Source of the DNA: Dryas octopetala
Lineage: Eukaryota; Streptophyta; Magnoliopsida; Rosales; Rosaceae
Assembly: GCA_963921425.1 (NCBI GenBank)
Contig: OY992832.1
Span: 14,420,835-14,484,834 of the forward strand
Direction of reading: 5' to 3'
DNA length: 64,000 bases
Shown in pieces: positions 1-11,317 of this stretch. Position 1 is the first letter of the stretch; each line of letters starts with the position of its first letter. The notes under the pieces were generated by a model. The model did no database searches, was not told the DNA's origin, and worked only from the letters and a program-made list of their open reading frames with translations. The position numbers and the translations under genes were made by a program.

Positions 1-2924
1 TCTCTCTCAGTCAAACTGGTCCGAGCAGAATGTCGTCCGGTGACTTTGCCAGCGACACCACCCTCAAACTGATCGTCTCCTTCTCTTCTTCGACTTGGTG
101 GTGTTTGATTTTCAAAAAAATACAACAAAAGAAGATGGTTGAATTTCAACAGATCTGATCGTGACGATCTGCCGATTTCGACGACGGCGTGATGTCATAC
201 CACCACCATCTTTTTCTCCTTGTCATGGTGATTAACCTGATGACCTCCGATCATTCACCCGATCACCGTAGCCGGCCGATCGAAACTCTAGAAATCGTGA
301 CTTTTCAGTGTCGATTTCCGGCGAGTCTGGCGAAGGATGGCGGCGATTTCAGATTGGGTTTTATCTCCATTTCATTTTCTTTCCATTTATTTGATCTCTT
401 ATAAATCCATAATTTGTTAATGTGTTATTTATTTCTTGAGTTATATCCGATTTAGTGATTTTGATGTTAATTTGCTCCAATTTTGTGTCTCAGATTTTGG
501 GGTTGTTATTCAAACCGACTTTGCCTCCCTCTTTCAAGTATGTTCTCAGCTCAACCACCATTATTAAAAGTTATTAGGCTGGTTCTTCATTATTAAAACT
601 TGCGAACTAGAAAAAGAAATTTAGGAAGCAGCTATGTATGCAATAGAGCATTTAAATTATAGGTAGTGACTGCTATTCTCTTAGGTCATATATAGTGGAT
701 ATCATATTGCTCCAATGTAACAATCTTCATGTTTTGACTTTTAAATAGCTAGTACTCTGTGGCTAGTTTGTCTGTGATTTCAGTTTTCTTCTATCAATAA
801 CTCTACCTGGTGAAATTGATACACAATTTATGAAAACTATAATGTGAGAATAGTATATGTGATGGACCAATATTCTGATCTACTTGGTGTAAAGTTTGTT
901 ATGAACAATATTCTTTTTAATTTTTCTAATGTTGCCCAGTATTCATCAATGTACTAGGTGAAGCAAATTTCTTAGGAGGTGTTGCTTCTGTTAAGGGGCC
1001 AAGTAAAGGGATTCAATACTGAGGCAGCAAAGAAGAGGTTATTTGAGATATATTTGGATAAGTTTATTGATCGATAACTGTATTTTCATTTTTAACTATT
1101 CTTTATTTATAATGTTATCAATATAATGCAATGAGACTATATCTTGATATGACACTAATTTGATAATTTTTAGTCATCAAGTTGGGACTAACCCCTTATC
1201 TTTTTCTCTACCACATTGCTTATTGATTGCTCATTTCTAATGCTTGCCAATGATAGAGTTTCCATTCTTAACATGTTAGAAGTTAACCATTTGTTATAGT
1301 CTAACTCAGGTTAATCATTTGGAACTAAGGTTTCTTTATTATCTTATTTTTTCTTGGAAGACTGTAATCCTACATACATGCAAAGGCAGTTTGTTATTGA
1401 AGTTCTTATCAGATCTTGCAATGTTATACTATAAGATTGATAATAACAATTTACTGTTATTGGTAAGGATGAAGACATTTTATATAACTTATTGGGTGAA
1501 TGAAGTTGTTACAATTTCCTTCACTCTCTCTGTTTTTTCTTCCTGTGAATTGTAGGATGTAAACTTGGAAGGCTGTGAGGAAGACAGGGGGATCTAGTGC
1601 TCTAAACACCAACAAATGCAAATGTCAATGAGTTAGTGATAGCTCTAGTGTACATTAGATTATTTTTTTTATTTGTAAATATGTTTTTGGCAATGTGGGG
1701 GTTCTCTATTTATGAGAGTCAGTTTTTCCCTTTTGATTGTATTCTTTTGTAAATTGGTGTAAAGAAAACTTATGAATTCCTGTATGAAATGAGTTATAAT
1801 GTAAGATTTAATTGACATTGTGTTGTGTTCAGACTTTGTGCATAATTCTTGCTGCAATGTAAGTATCAGCAAGCACCATTGGAAAATACTAGGGTGGGAA
1901 AAGGGTCTGCAAATAGCCTAGAACTAAAAAACTGCAGTTCAAATAGCTGCAATTTTTAGAATGGTGGCAAAATGCATTTTGAATCCTAATTAATTAGTTA
2001 CCAAAGTCCATGGAGGCATTGTTTAATAATATAAATGTTCTACAAATTGAGCAACTATCTGTAACATTGGTGGAGGAAGAACCTGTCAACAGAAAAGTAC
2101 AGTTTTGGTCTATAAACTCCACCATTCCAAAAAAATGGTTTGCTTAGCCACTTTGCCACCCCATTCTGAACAACCATCAGCTTAATGGTGACTGCAGGGT
2201 GACAATTGCTAAATCAAAACTATTGATAGTGGCTACTGCATCAATAGCTAACAGAAAAAAATAGTGATCATAAGCATACAATGGTGTAGTGTCTCTTACT
2301 CTTAATTGTTCGTTCAACTTCTATTACACTCGAAATTCAATCTTAAACAAAACTTAAGAGGTAAAAAACTTAAGCCATCGCGTATAGTTATAACCGTTGA
2401 ATAAATGATTCCATTAGATTAGATTTATTCTTGATTAATTAATATGCTTAGTAGTGTCTAACTTTTGAAAGGAAAAACTTACGTAATTTGAGCTACATAT
2501 ATTATTGCACTTTAGATTAAGTATGATTTTATGGTAAAAATCCAAACAAATCTTAGACAAAATGTAACCGTTGAATGAAAAATGTCATTTGATTAGATTT
2601 ATCGATGATGAATACATTTGCATAGTTGCGTGTAAATTTAGAAAAAAAAAAAAAAAAATCCGTTTTCAAGCGATATATAGTACTGGTTAAAATTCCGAAG
2701 CAATTTGATGAAAAAGACCAAAATACCCCGGTGACAAGAGAAATATGACCTAAGAAAATAAGGGAAAATAAACATAGCCCATAATGGTTTCCCAGTGGTA
2801 ATGGGTTGAGTTGGGCCTAAAGAAAGCCCATAATCACCCAAACACCGAAAACGCACGAAAGGAAGAAGGCTGGCTCGGGAGTCAACAAACATACCAGTCG
2901 GAGCGTGCGTTCTCTGTAGCAGCC
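1..2924. other. Intergenic or unassigned region, possibly a non-coding spliced transcript or edge of a gene
   Basis: I cannot assign a protein here. The first 400 bases are relatively GC-rich and look like a 5' transcribed region, with CT-rich sequence and several short ATG frames that soon stop. A short open patch near 990-1075 reads well for about 28 codons but joins to nothing I recognise. The stretch at about 1555-1870 looks like a 3' untranslated region: T-rich, with no open frame. From 1880 to 2800 the sequence is AT-rich. The bases just upstream of 2925 should hold the promoter and 5' leader of the MOS2-like gene. Confidence 0.3.
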
Positions 2925-4199
2925 ATGAAACTCTCCTTCTCTCTGCCCTCGAAATCCTCTGCTTCAAAGCCAAAAAACCCTCCCAAAGCCCCAACCACCT
3001 TCGGCGACACCAACGGCAACCAAAACGACGACGTTTCAAAGCAATACGTCAAGGAATTCGATGCCTCGAAGCCCCTTCCCGGCGACCCTAAAGCTAAAGT
3101 CATCCCTCCTATTCCGAATGAGTGGCGGCCCCACAAGAAGATGAGGAACCTCGACCTTCCGATCACTGAACCCGGGGGCAAAGAGCTCCAATTCGAGGTC
3201 GAGTCGCTCTCCGCCTCCGCCGGAGGCCCTGAATCCAATATTGCCTACGGTCTCACCCTCCGGAAGAAAGAATCTGAATCGGAGGATCAGGGCGGCGATG
3301 GACGACTACGATCTGGCGGCGTGGAGGAGACGCTGCTTCAGAAATTTAAGAGCGACATGGATCGATTGTCGGATGTGGGGTTTGATGAGTTTGATGGGAT
3401 GCCGGTGGAGGAATTCGCTCCGGCTTTGCTTTCCGGGTACGGGTGGCAACCTGGAATGGGAATCGGGAAGAACACCAAGCAGGATGTCAAGGTTGTGGAG
3501 TATCATAAGAGGACGGATAAGCATGGGTTAGGGTTTGATGTGAATTCGATGAAGAAAGAGAAAGAGGGTGGTGGGGATGTGGGGAAGGAGGTGAGGATTG
3601 TTTCGGGTAGAGAGTATGTGGGTTTGAAGGCCAGGGTTGTAGAGAAATTGGGCAATGGGAAATTGGTTTTGAAGCTGGCAAAAGAGAAAGAGGAAGTCAC
3701 AGTGAATAAGGAAGATGTTGCTGAATTGGGTTCGAAAGAGGAAGATAAGTGCATGAAGAGGTTGAAGGAGGCCCAAATGAAAGTGGGTAACAAGCCAATT
3801 CGACAACCAGAGCAGAGGGGGAAGGGTTATTCCTCGTGGCTTACTAGACACATTCGGGTTAGGATCATAAGCAAGGACTTGAAAGGTGGGAGATTTTATT
3901 TAAAGAAAGGGGAGGTGCTGGATGTGGTTGGACCCAACACTTGTGATATCTCTATGGATGGGAGTAGGGAGTTTGTTCAAGGGGTGTCCCAGGACCTTCT
4001 TGAGACTGCGCTGCCAAGGCGCGGCGGACCTGTTCTTGTATTGTCTGGGAAGCATAAGGGGGTCTATGGCAGTCTTGTCGAGAAGGATTCGGATCGAGAA
4101 ACTGGTGTTGTCAGGGATGCCGATACCCATGTCTTGCTTAATGTCAGTCTCGAGCAGATTGCTGAGTTTACTGGGGATCCCAGCCACATTGGATATTGA
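2925..4199 (+). CDS. MOS2: MOS2-like G-patch and KOW domain RNA-binding protein (single exon)
   Basis: An intronless gene of 424 residues. The chosen ATG follows a leader and opens with MKLSFSLPSKSS. The frame is open 38 codons further upstream, but that part looks like leader sequence. A G-patch lies at about residues 160-206 (GYGWQPGMGIGKN, then HGLGF). Two KOW-type segments follow, at about 225-263 (GLKARVVEKLGNGKLVLKL) and 362-415 (VLVLSGKHKGVYGSLVEKD). The order G-patch, KOW, KOW is that of Arabidopsis MOS2, a nuclear RNA-binding protein needed for snc1-dependent immunity and for microRNA maturation. The middle is rich in Lys and Glu. Length and single-exon structure fit the family. I am confident of the family; orthology is inferred. 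Confidence 0.92.
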   Translation: MKLSFSLPSKSSASKPKNPPKAPTTFGDTNGNQNDDVSKQYVKEFDASKPLPGDPKAKVIPPIPNEWRPHKKMRNLDLPITEPGGKELQFEVESLSASAGGPESNIAYGLTLRKKESESEDQGGDGRLRSGGVEETLLQKFKSDMDRLSDVGFDEFDGMPVEEFAPALLSGYGWQPGMGIGKNTKQDVKVVEYHKRTDKHGLGFDVNSMKKEKEGGGDVGKEVRIVSGREYVGLKARVVEKLGNGKLVLKLAKEKEEVTVNKEDVAELGSKEEDKCMKRLKEAQMKVGNKPIRQPEQRGKGYSSWLTRHIRVRIISKDLKGGRFYLKKGEVLDVVGPNTCDISMDGSREFVQGVSQDLLETALPRRGGPVLVLSGKHKGVYGSLVEKDSDRETGVVRDADTHVLLNVSLEQIAEFTGDPSHIGY

Positions 4200-5520
4200 T
4201 TCATAGGTACTTTTGAAACTTAATTCAATTCTCTTTGTACTGTGTCTTTTCGAAACTTAATTTGGATGTTTTTTGTATCAGTGTATGAAAATTTCCAGAT
4301 TCTGAATTGGATTTTACTTGAAAGAATGCAATTGTTTGTGTTTCGAATCACCTGCAGATAAATGTTTTTCTTTATTTTGTGATTGATGTTCATGTAATCT
4401 GGAAATTAGCATCAATGTTGGAGACTAAACTGAAAAATGCTTGGGCCATTTATAATTCATCTAAAGTGTTCCACCTTTTGATTGTATCCTTATTAGCTTG
4501 ACTTTAATATGATGTGTCATTGTCCGCTTCATTTGGATCTTCGACAAGTGGTGTCAGGAGATAATCAGGTGCATATCTCTGAAGTTTAATATATGCTTGC
4601 CAGTAAGTCGTACTATATTTGGAGTTAGTAATGGGAATTCCACCACTACTGTAAAGTCTCATTGCTTGCAACTATATCATAACAGTCTTCTCTGGTAGTT
4701 GTATGATGATATTTGTGTACATCAATTAGAATGGTGGTACTCATTGAGTTAAGAAGCTTAATTCTTCAGTTATTATATGGTTTATGTTGGAAGATAGCAA
4801 ACGATTTTGATTTGAGAACAGCATGTTTGAACGAGTATCTTACAAAATATGGTAGTTTAAGACACTAGAGTTTGAGTTTGTTTTAGTCTAATGGTTTGAT
4901 TTCCCATGCTCTTGTAGTTTGCAACGCTCTGCCTTTATTTAAGAAAGCCTCTTAGCTTCTTGATAATATTCTGTGTAACTTAGTTTCCTCTGGACTGACA
5001 AAGGAGACAAAGATGGTATCATTTAACAGGTCCAAATAGGGACCATGAACTGCCACAGTCATAACTGCAACCCAAACCTTCAGTTGTCTTGCTTGTTTCA
5101 ACACTTAAACATTGTCTAGCTCATCAAAAGATTTTTCAGTCATAACCAAAGTTAGGGCCCCTGGTAACCTTTTCATTTTTGGTATTTATTTATTTTTTAA
5201 AGATAGAGAAGGAAATATGAGAATAGTGAGAAGAAAGATGATAGATGTTAGGGATGGAAGGGATAATGTATATGGATGTATTCAGAAAATAAAATCTAAA
5301 AACCAAAATAGTTGTATGGAAAATGTATATCCTCATAGCAAGCAGCCACTGAAATTGAGGTTGTCTGTTAAAGTGCTATGAAGTTTTAATTGGCAATTGT
5401 GATGTTATTTCAATCAATCCCTGATAGGTATTTTCCACAGCTATTTTTTCTTACTGTGTATCAAAATGCAGCCATATCCACGTTCTTATCTTTGAATTCT
5501 TTTCTAGTGAGCTGAGATTT
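4200..5520. other. Intergenic, no gene seen
   Basis: This is AT-rich sequence downstream of the MOS2-like gene. The first 150-200 bases are probably its 3' untranslated region. A short frame at 5112-5381 has no recognisable family and unlikely composition. I see no other feature. Confidence 0.4.
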
Positions 5521-5524
5521 TGGT

Positions 5525-5990
5525 TTCAGGAGGAATTTGAAAGAAGAGGTGGAAGAGCTATCTTCATTATTCTGTATGTTGGAGGGTGTCAGAATTGATA
5601 AGGCTATTCCGGATTCGAGGCTATGGAGGTTGGAATCATTGGGAGTCTTTTCTTGTAAATCATTTTTCAACTATTTGATTACAAACACCGTGGTTCCAGT
5701 TTTTCCTTCCGCAGAGAGAATCTGGAAAGCCAAAGCTCCACCCATAGTCAAGATTCTAGGCTGGCTTGTGACTCACCAGAAGCTTAATACATGCGACTTG
5801 ATTAAGAGAAGGAGACCAAAGTTGCTGTCTATCTATCTCCCCAATGGTGGATTATGTGCAAGATGAAGTAGTAGAGTACTGATCATATCTTTGTGCACTG
5901 TCCAGTAGCTTTAGGATTATGGCACAAGCTGTGTAGGGAGGCTGGTTTGAGCTGGGTGATTGCAGCAGGGTATCAAACATTGTCAAGGTT
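5525..5990 (+). mobile_element. LINE-type retrotransposon remnant (zf-RVT region near the C-terminus of the polyprotein)
   Basis: The plus frame from about 5525 to 5866 reads FRRNLKEEVEELSSLF, later SFFNYL, then RIWKAKAPPIVKILGWL and NTCDLIKRRRP. This is the typical run leading into the zinc-binding reverse-transcriptase domain (zf-RVT) of plant L1-like LINEs. After a stop at 5864-5866 the homology continues in another frame (VHCPVALGLWHKLCREAGLSW) to about 5985. The copy is therefore frameshifted and carries no reverse transcriptase domain. It is a fossil with no coding potential. I did not find the ends or a target duplication. Confidence 0.82.
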
Positions 5991-6869
5991 TGGATTAGAA
6001 ATAAATAAAAGATTAAAATGCCTTACAGTGTAAAAATAGTGTTTGGCAACTGGTTTAGCATTTTTGACCTAAATCATGTCAATTTGAGAATGGCTTACTA
6101 ATCATGAGTGATGGGCAAGTATTAAAGTGAAATTAGGGATCAATGAAAGGGTTAATGTGCTTATATGAAATGGCTAGTGGTAGGTAGGAGCCTTGTGGTA
6201 TAAAATATTTTTTCTTTGCGATTGTCTATGAAAAGTCTTCATATAAATTCCAACGGGTATTGGCTAACCAACTAATTGTGGTCGAGCAAATAGAATTTGG
6301 ATTTTCTTCTTATCTTGGTTATCCTTAACTTCTAATCCTAATTGTTCCTAATTGTCCATGAGAAAAAGAGAAATAAGGTTTCGTCCACGGTTTCCTGCAT
6401 TACCTTTCTTAGTAGGTATGAAATGTACAAACTGGCAGGCTGTTAGAGAATGTTTTATGACAAGTTAAATTTATTTAGTTGCTAAACATGAACAAGTACA
6501 CTACTGTTAATTGATTACTTCCATACATGTTTTCAAGTGAAATCTAATAAAACGTTGCAGTTCAGGACACCTAATTAAGATATTTTTAGTTTGTTATAAT
6601 TTCAGTAATCTAAAGACAAAGCCACAAAATACTCATATGGTGTATGTGTTGATTAATTCAATCATCTCATTAATATATTCTTTTTCAAATTAGATACCCT
6701 GTAGCCTCAAAATTGTAAAGAGAAAACCAGAAAGGAACAAATAAGTAAAGTAATGTATAAAGTAATTGACAAAGCCTCTAGCCATTGATGCAGTAAAGTC
6801 AGCTATTGAAAAAAATTACAGGATTGGAAAGCCATCAAAGAAAAACAAAAGGCTGAAAATATTATCCAA
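5991..6869. other. Intergenic, no gene seen
   Basis: AT-rich sequence between the LINE remnant and the 3' end of the LTD gene. The last 100 bases or so should be the LTD 3' untranslated region on the minus strand. Nothing else is supported. Confidence 0.4.
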
Positions 6870-8612
6870 TCATGCTTTTTGAGTTGAAAAACCAAGAATG
6901 AAGTCTTTAATTTCATCACTTGCAGCCCTATCAAGAGCTGTTCGCCCATCAGCGTCTTTGACAGAGTAACTGGCTCCGGCTCTTAAAAGTTCTTCAATTT
7001 TTGGCTGGTCACCTTCAGAGGCAGCCATCAACAATAAAATGTCTACTGGGTGGATATTTTGGCTTAGAAGATCATTCATCTTATCATATGTGCCCTCAAC
7101 AGCAAGCATGCCCATGTAGTTGAAATACTGTAATCAAAGGCAAAAAAATTTCATTGTTGTCATATTTGAGATCTTTGACTACATGCAACAAATTCATGTT
7201 TCTGGTTGCAAAAGTCACTTATAAGACTATAAAACAAACCCTTTGCATATTGCTCTCTTCTCTCTTGGCCGTTTAGATTTAATTGCTTTGAAAAACATAA
7301 ATAAACAAAGTTAACAACCAAAATATTACTACAAAGCTTCATCAACATGACCATGACAAAGCCTTCTCCTGCAGTTCGAACACAAAAAGAGTAGGAGGAC
7401 CTTCTTATTTGAAGTACTACAAAGCAGTCCAATAGCTGCATATATGCAGGGCAAAGCTGTATAACTTTGTGCTAACATATAGAATGATGCTTCTATATCT
7501 ATATGCAGGGTAAGTGTTAATGTTGTCCAAATCCAACATGTTACAGGTTTCATAGGGAATTAAAACCTGAGATTTCTGAAAAAGTCATGTTTATGCTTCC
7601 AATAGATGTTAGCACCAAGTTTAAAGACACATGAGCAAGCTTTTCCTTATATGCCAGAAAAACAAGGTTACTGTCTTGATAAGTATTTTCTTCATACATT
7701 TGTACAAATTCTCTTTTGGCAGACAACCAGAACTCAAAATTATGAAAAAAGATAACTTGTGTTTTCTCATTCCACATATAAAAACACACAGCACAGACCT
7801 AATTGTGCCTTTTATAACACCCAGAAAAGTACTGTTGTCACTGAAACAAGTTGTGGCAAGACCTTTTTCCTTTATACATATCTCTATTGAGTCATATTAA
7901 GTTGTTAAGAAGCTGTGTCTCACCGAGGTGGATAAATCAATCATATGCATGAAGTTTTAATCTATATTATACATAAAAGTGAGAATGTATGTTAAAACAC
8001 TAGTTGAGCAAAAATCTTCTTACTTATTACAACCAAGTCTTTTTAATCAATAAATTTCTGAATTTTTTTCCTTCCTTTGACTTGTATTGTTCTAGCTCTC
8101 CCTTTATACTCCTTTCTTTTATTATTAAAAGATAATGTCTCCAAGACAGTGAAGACTGAAGACACATCTATAACAAAAACTTATTTCCAATTTAATTTGG
8201 GTAGGAACATATGATTGTAATTACCAATCTAATGCTCACATGAAACAATTGCAATCACTAATAGCCACTCACCCACATACAAACACAGATATAATTGCAT
8301 CTATCTAGAGAGAGAGAGAGAGAGAGAGAGAGAGTAAAGAACCTGTTCAACATCATCTCTATCATAATCATCACGAGATTGGCTTCCATAAATGCCAGCA
8401 CCTTCAGCATCTACACCATTTTTACCAAATTTGAACCAGCACTTGGCTCTGGAGCCATTGGAGGGTCCAAGACCAAAGGGTCTGACCCACCCGAGCCTAT
8501 TTCGGATACCCAGAAACGGGGAATTGAACTTGGCTGAAGAAGTTGAAGAAGTGAAGGACTTGGAGGTGAAGCAAAAGTGGGTAGCAGCAGTGGTACATGG
8601 AATTGAAGCCAT
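6870..8612 (-). CDS. LTD: LTD (LHCP translocation defect / GDC1), chloroplast ankyrin-repeat protein
   Basis: Two exons, 8612-8343 and 7127-6870, joined in phase 0 by a GT-AG intron of about 1.2 kb; 175 residues in all. Exon 1 encodes a Ser/Thr-rich chloroplast transit peptide (MASIPCTTAATHFCFTS) and the conserved segment AGIYGSQSRDDYDRDDVEQ. Exon 2 begins YFNYMGMLAVEGTYDKM and carries one ankyrin-type repeat (HPVDILLLMAASEGDQPKIEELLRAGASYSVKDADGRTALDRA), ending ILGFSTQKA. In Arabidopsis, LTD passes light-harvesting proteins from the TIC import complex to cpSRP43 in the stroma, on the route to thylakoids. Length and both conserved blocks match the family throughout, and I see no damage. A GA/CT microsatellite sits next to the intron donor. 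Confidence 0.95.
8306..8334. repeat. (GA)n microsatellite in the LTD intron
   Basis: About 14 GA units. On the LTD sense strand this is a CT tract starting roughly ten bases inside the intron from the GT donor at 8342-8341. It is a likely length polymorphism. Confidence 0.95.
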
Positions 8613-10846
8613 TGCTGGGTTTCAGTAACTCTGAAGCTCCTCAGCTCGATCACTCCCCTGTGGCTCTATCCACTCATGTCTGAATGGAGTATAATAACAT
8701 GTGCCATGGTCTTCCACATTTTTCATGTAGGAGCGATCCTAGCCGTTGATTTTAAATACTATCTAGTCAATCGCTAGAAAATTTGTTGATTTTATTAAAG
8801 TGGTATTATCTCAAACAGCGCCATCAAATTTTTGTGGGCCATCAAATTGAGCAAAGGAGCATAATATTATTAGATATTCCCACTTATTATAATCAATGTT
8901 ACATTGTTCGGGACGTGAGATAATTGTATTTGATCAAATCATAATTTTTGCCAATTTTCTTCTTAGATCAAGTCATAATTCCTGTCATAACATTGAATAA
9001 AATCTCGACTTTTTGTCATGTCATGACATGTTATGATATGCACATGAAGCCTTCACCACTCATTCAAGCACCTTGTTATCATTTCTCAATATTTTGGAGC
9101 ACTAAATAGTGTTTTTAAGCTTCAAAATGTGAGCAATGAAACTTTATCGGGTTCATGACTTGCAATTATATTCTCATTACCTGCATGTGCTCCTCATTAC
9201 TCATTGGTGCTCATTGATATTATTTCTCAATATTTTGGAGCACAAAATAATGTTTTTTTTGCTGCAATTATAGGTGGGCAAAGGGCCTTCAATATGCTGA
9301 TGACCTGCCATGACTTGCGATTTCATGCCCATAGCATTTGATGATATGCACATGATGCTTCCAGGACTTATTCATACACATTGAAATCATTTCATAATAT
9401 TTTGCAGCACTAAACAATGTTTGTGAGGCTTTAAATATGAGCAAAGTTGAAGAAATTTAGGCATCTATCTTAAAACCAATTGATAATGAGAGGAGTAGTC
9501 TAAACCCTTATAAGTTACTATGCAAGGTTATAGTTTTCTAATGTAGAACAACACTCCACATTCTCATAAAAGTGACTTTAACATGTACATGACGTGCTCA
9601 TTATGTATTACTAGTTTACCGTATCAAATGATGAACACCCGAACATCATAATCTAACACAATATCTGAAATCGTTTGCCAAGAGAACATTATGCAAGAGT
9701 TGTAAAACTGACAAGATAAATTAATTAATTGTTAATTTTTTTATAAAATGACAAATCGTAGTGTTAATATATTTTGAGTGACAAATCTTACAGCCTAGTT
9801 TGTCCATGCTTGATTGTACCCTAGAAAACAAATTAGATCAATGCAGTCTTCAAAGAGGTTGGAGACCAGGGACATAAGTGCCATTAACACGATTAGACTG
9901 CAAGAAACAAAACTGTTCGATAAAATTAAAAACATTAATTGTGATGAGCTTGACCAAGAAAAAAACCACTGAGAAAATGTAGTAAATGGAAATGAATTAT
10001 GTTGCCTCAGCCACCTCATAGTGACCCATCTTGCTCTGCTCATGACACAGAGGTTCTTAATTGTTCTGCAGAAAAAAGGTCTTTGCCTTCCAGCCTTTTT
10101 ATATCTGTTTTTCTGAGTTATTATAACAATACAAACATAAATTAACTCACCGGCCACCTTAATTATACAATTCAACATGGCATACCAAACTCTGCTAGTA
10201 ATTTATTTTCCTTTACTCTTGCTTTAACAAGAACTGAGAAAATGAATGCCCTTCACAGATGAGTGGAAAAAGGAATTCACATGGTGTGCATAAAGAAATT
10301 CCATCATATCTTTCCCATGACCCCTTCAAAGGTGATGTAAATAGAAAAATGGGATTGGACCAGCAAAAGCAATTTGAACCCAGTATCCCCACACCTAAAA
10401 AACACTCAAGTTGCTTCACCAAAACAAATACCATTCTTTTATTTTCTCTTGCCATTCAAGACATGAAAAGAAAATACCAACTTACTTAAAAAGCAAATAA
10501 AATAACCCATTTTTCCTTTTCATCTCTTTGATGTCCACATACATTGTCACAGTTACTGATTGACTAGTAAGACAACATAACATATCAACTAAATTGTTCT
10601 GCAAGATCGGACGGTCATAATAAATCCATGTCATGATCCAAGTATGAAAAACTGCATTTAAATCAGTAAATGAGACCCAAGTTGTTAAAAGTTGCTAAGT
10701 GAGTTAAATTTTTTAACTGCAAGCACATGAATAAGGTGACTATAAGTCTATATCACCACCCAATCCAACAAATTCTGTTCACTTTAGAATTTAGATAAAG
10801 AACATAAGGTAAAGAATCCTTGTGAAATACCAAGGCTGAACACCAA
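8613..10846. other. Intergenic: LTD promoter side, diverged short repeats, then upstream of the 10.9 kb gene
   Basis: The first few hundred bases should contain the LTD promoter (minus strand). From about 9014 to 9450 a segment of roughly 120 bases recurs in diverged copies (see the separate repeat entry). Small frames at 9795-10178 and 10213-10489 have no family resemblance and look fortuitous. I see no RNA gene. Confidence 0.4.
9014..9455. repeat. Diverged tandem repeat of about 120 bp
   Basis: The block beginning near 9018 contains TTATGATATGCACATGA, then TTATCATTTCTCAATATTTTGG and GCACTAAATAGTG. It recurs near 9345 as GATGATATGCACATGATGCTTCC, then a diverged ATTTTGCAGCACTAAACAATG. A partial middle copy at about 9215-9255 has ATTTCTCAATATTTTGGAGC. 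The copies differ enough to be old. Origin unknown. Confidence 0.6.
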
Positions 10847-10942
10847 ATGCCCCAAATGCAAAGCAATTTCCCCACCAAGACTGCACCCAAAACCACCTCT
10901 CTTCATCCACAAGCCGCCCCCTCCACTCCAACAGAGCAAAAC

Positions 10943-11317
10943 ATGTATAAATCCAGCAACATTGCCACAAGAAATGCTGCAGAAATGGCTGCATATGCTC
11001 CTGTAGAAATAGGCACCAGAGGCACTGTCGGATCCCTCATAATGAAAGAAATCGAGTACTTCAGCAAGCTCGAATTAAGCAGCCGATGCAGCTCGCATAA
11101 GCCTCAGTCCCATCTTACAGACTTGGTTTGCTCTAGTAGTCATTTGAGACCCACTTTTGAATCAGTGATAAAAACACAAAAGAAGAAAAAGAGAGGCACC
11201 AGGCTCCTACCAAGCTTATGTTCTGTGGTGGAAGTTTCAGAGAACAATCGACCAGTTGGGTTTTCTGTATACAGTTACAGGAATCTAAGATCTGATGTGA
11301 AGAAATTGCCAGGTTAG
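10943..11317 (+). CDS. Uncharacterised plant protein, paralog of the convergent gene at 11314-11823
   Basis: This 124-residue frame starts at MYKSSNIATRNAAEMAAYAP. It could extend upstream in frame to an ATG at 10847 (156 residues), but the extra 32 residues are low-complexity and I prefer the shorter form. It contains GTRGTVGSLIMKEIEYF, which aligns with VGTTGTVSSLMTRELES in the gene on the other strand. A later SVVEVSENN aligns with its SIVEVVDIK. The protein is small and basic, with no signal peptide or membrane segment. I recall related unannotated proteins in other plants with this 'GT-GT-x-SLM-KEI/REL' block; their function is unknown to me. The stop overlaps the stop of the minus gene by four bases. 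Confidence 0.7.
   Translation: MYKSSNIATRNAAEMAAYAPVEIGTRGTVGSLIMKEIEYFSKLELSSRCSSHKPQSHLTDLVCSSSHLRPTFESVIKTQKKKKRGTRLLPSLCSVVEVSENNRPVGFSVYSYRNLRSDVKKLPG

Noticed and set aside
2811..2924. N-terminal extension of MOS2 by 38 codons
   Set aside because: The extra residues are unlike the family N-terminus, whereas MKLSFSLPSK at 2925 fits it.
9795..10178. 127-codon minus-strand frame
   Set aside because: Cys- and Leu-rich translation of AT-rich DNA; no recognisable family.
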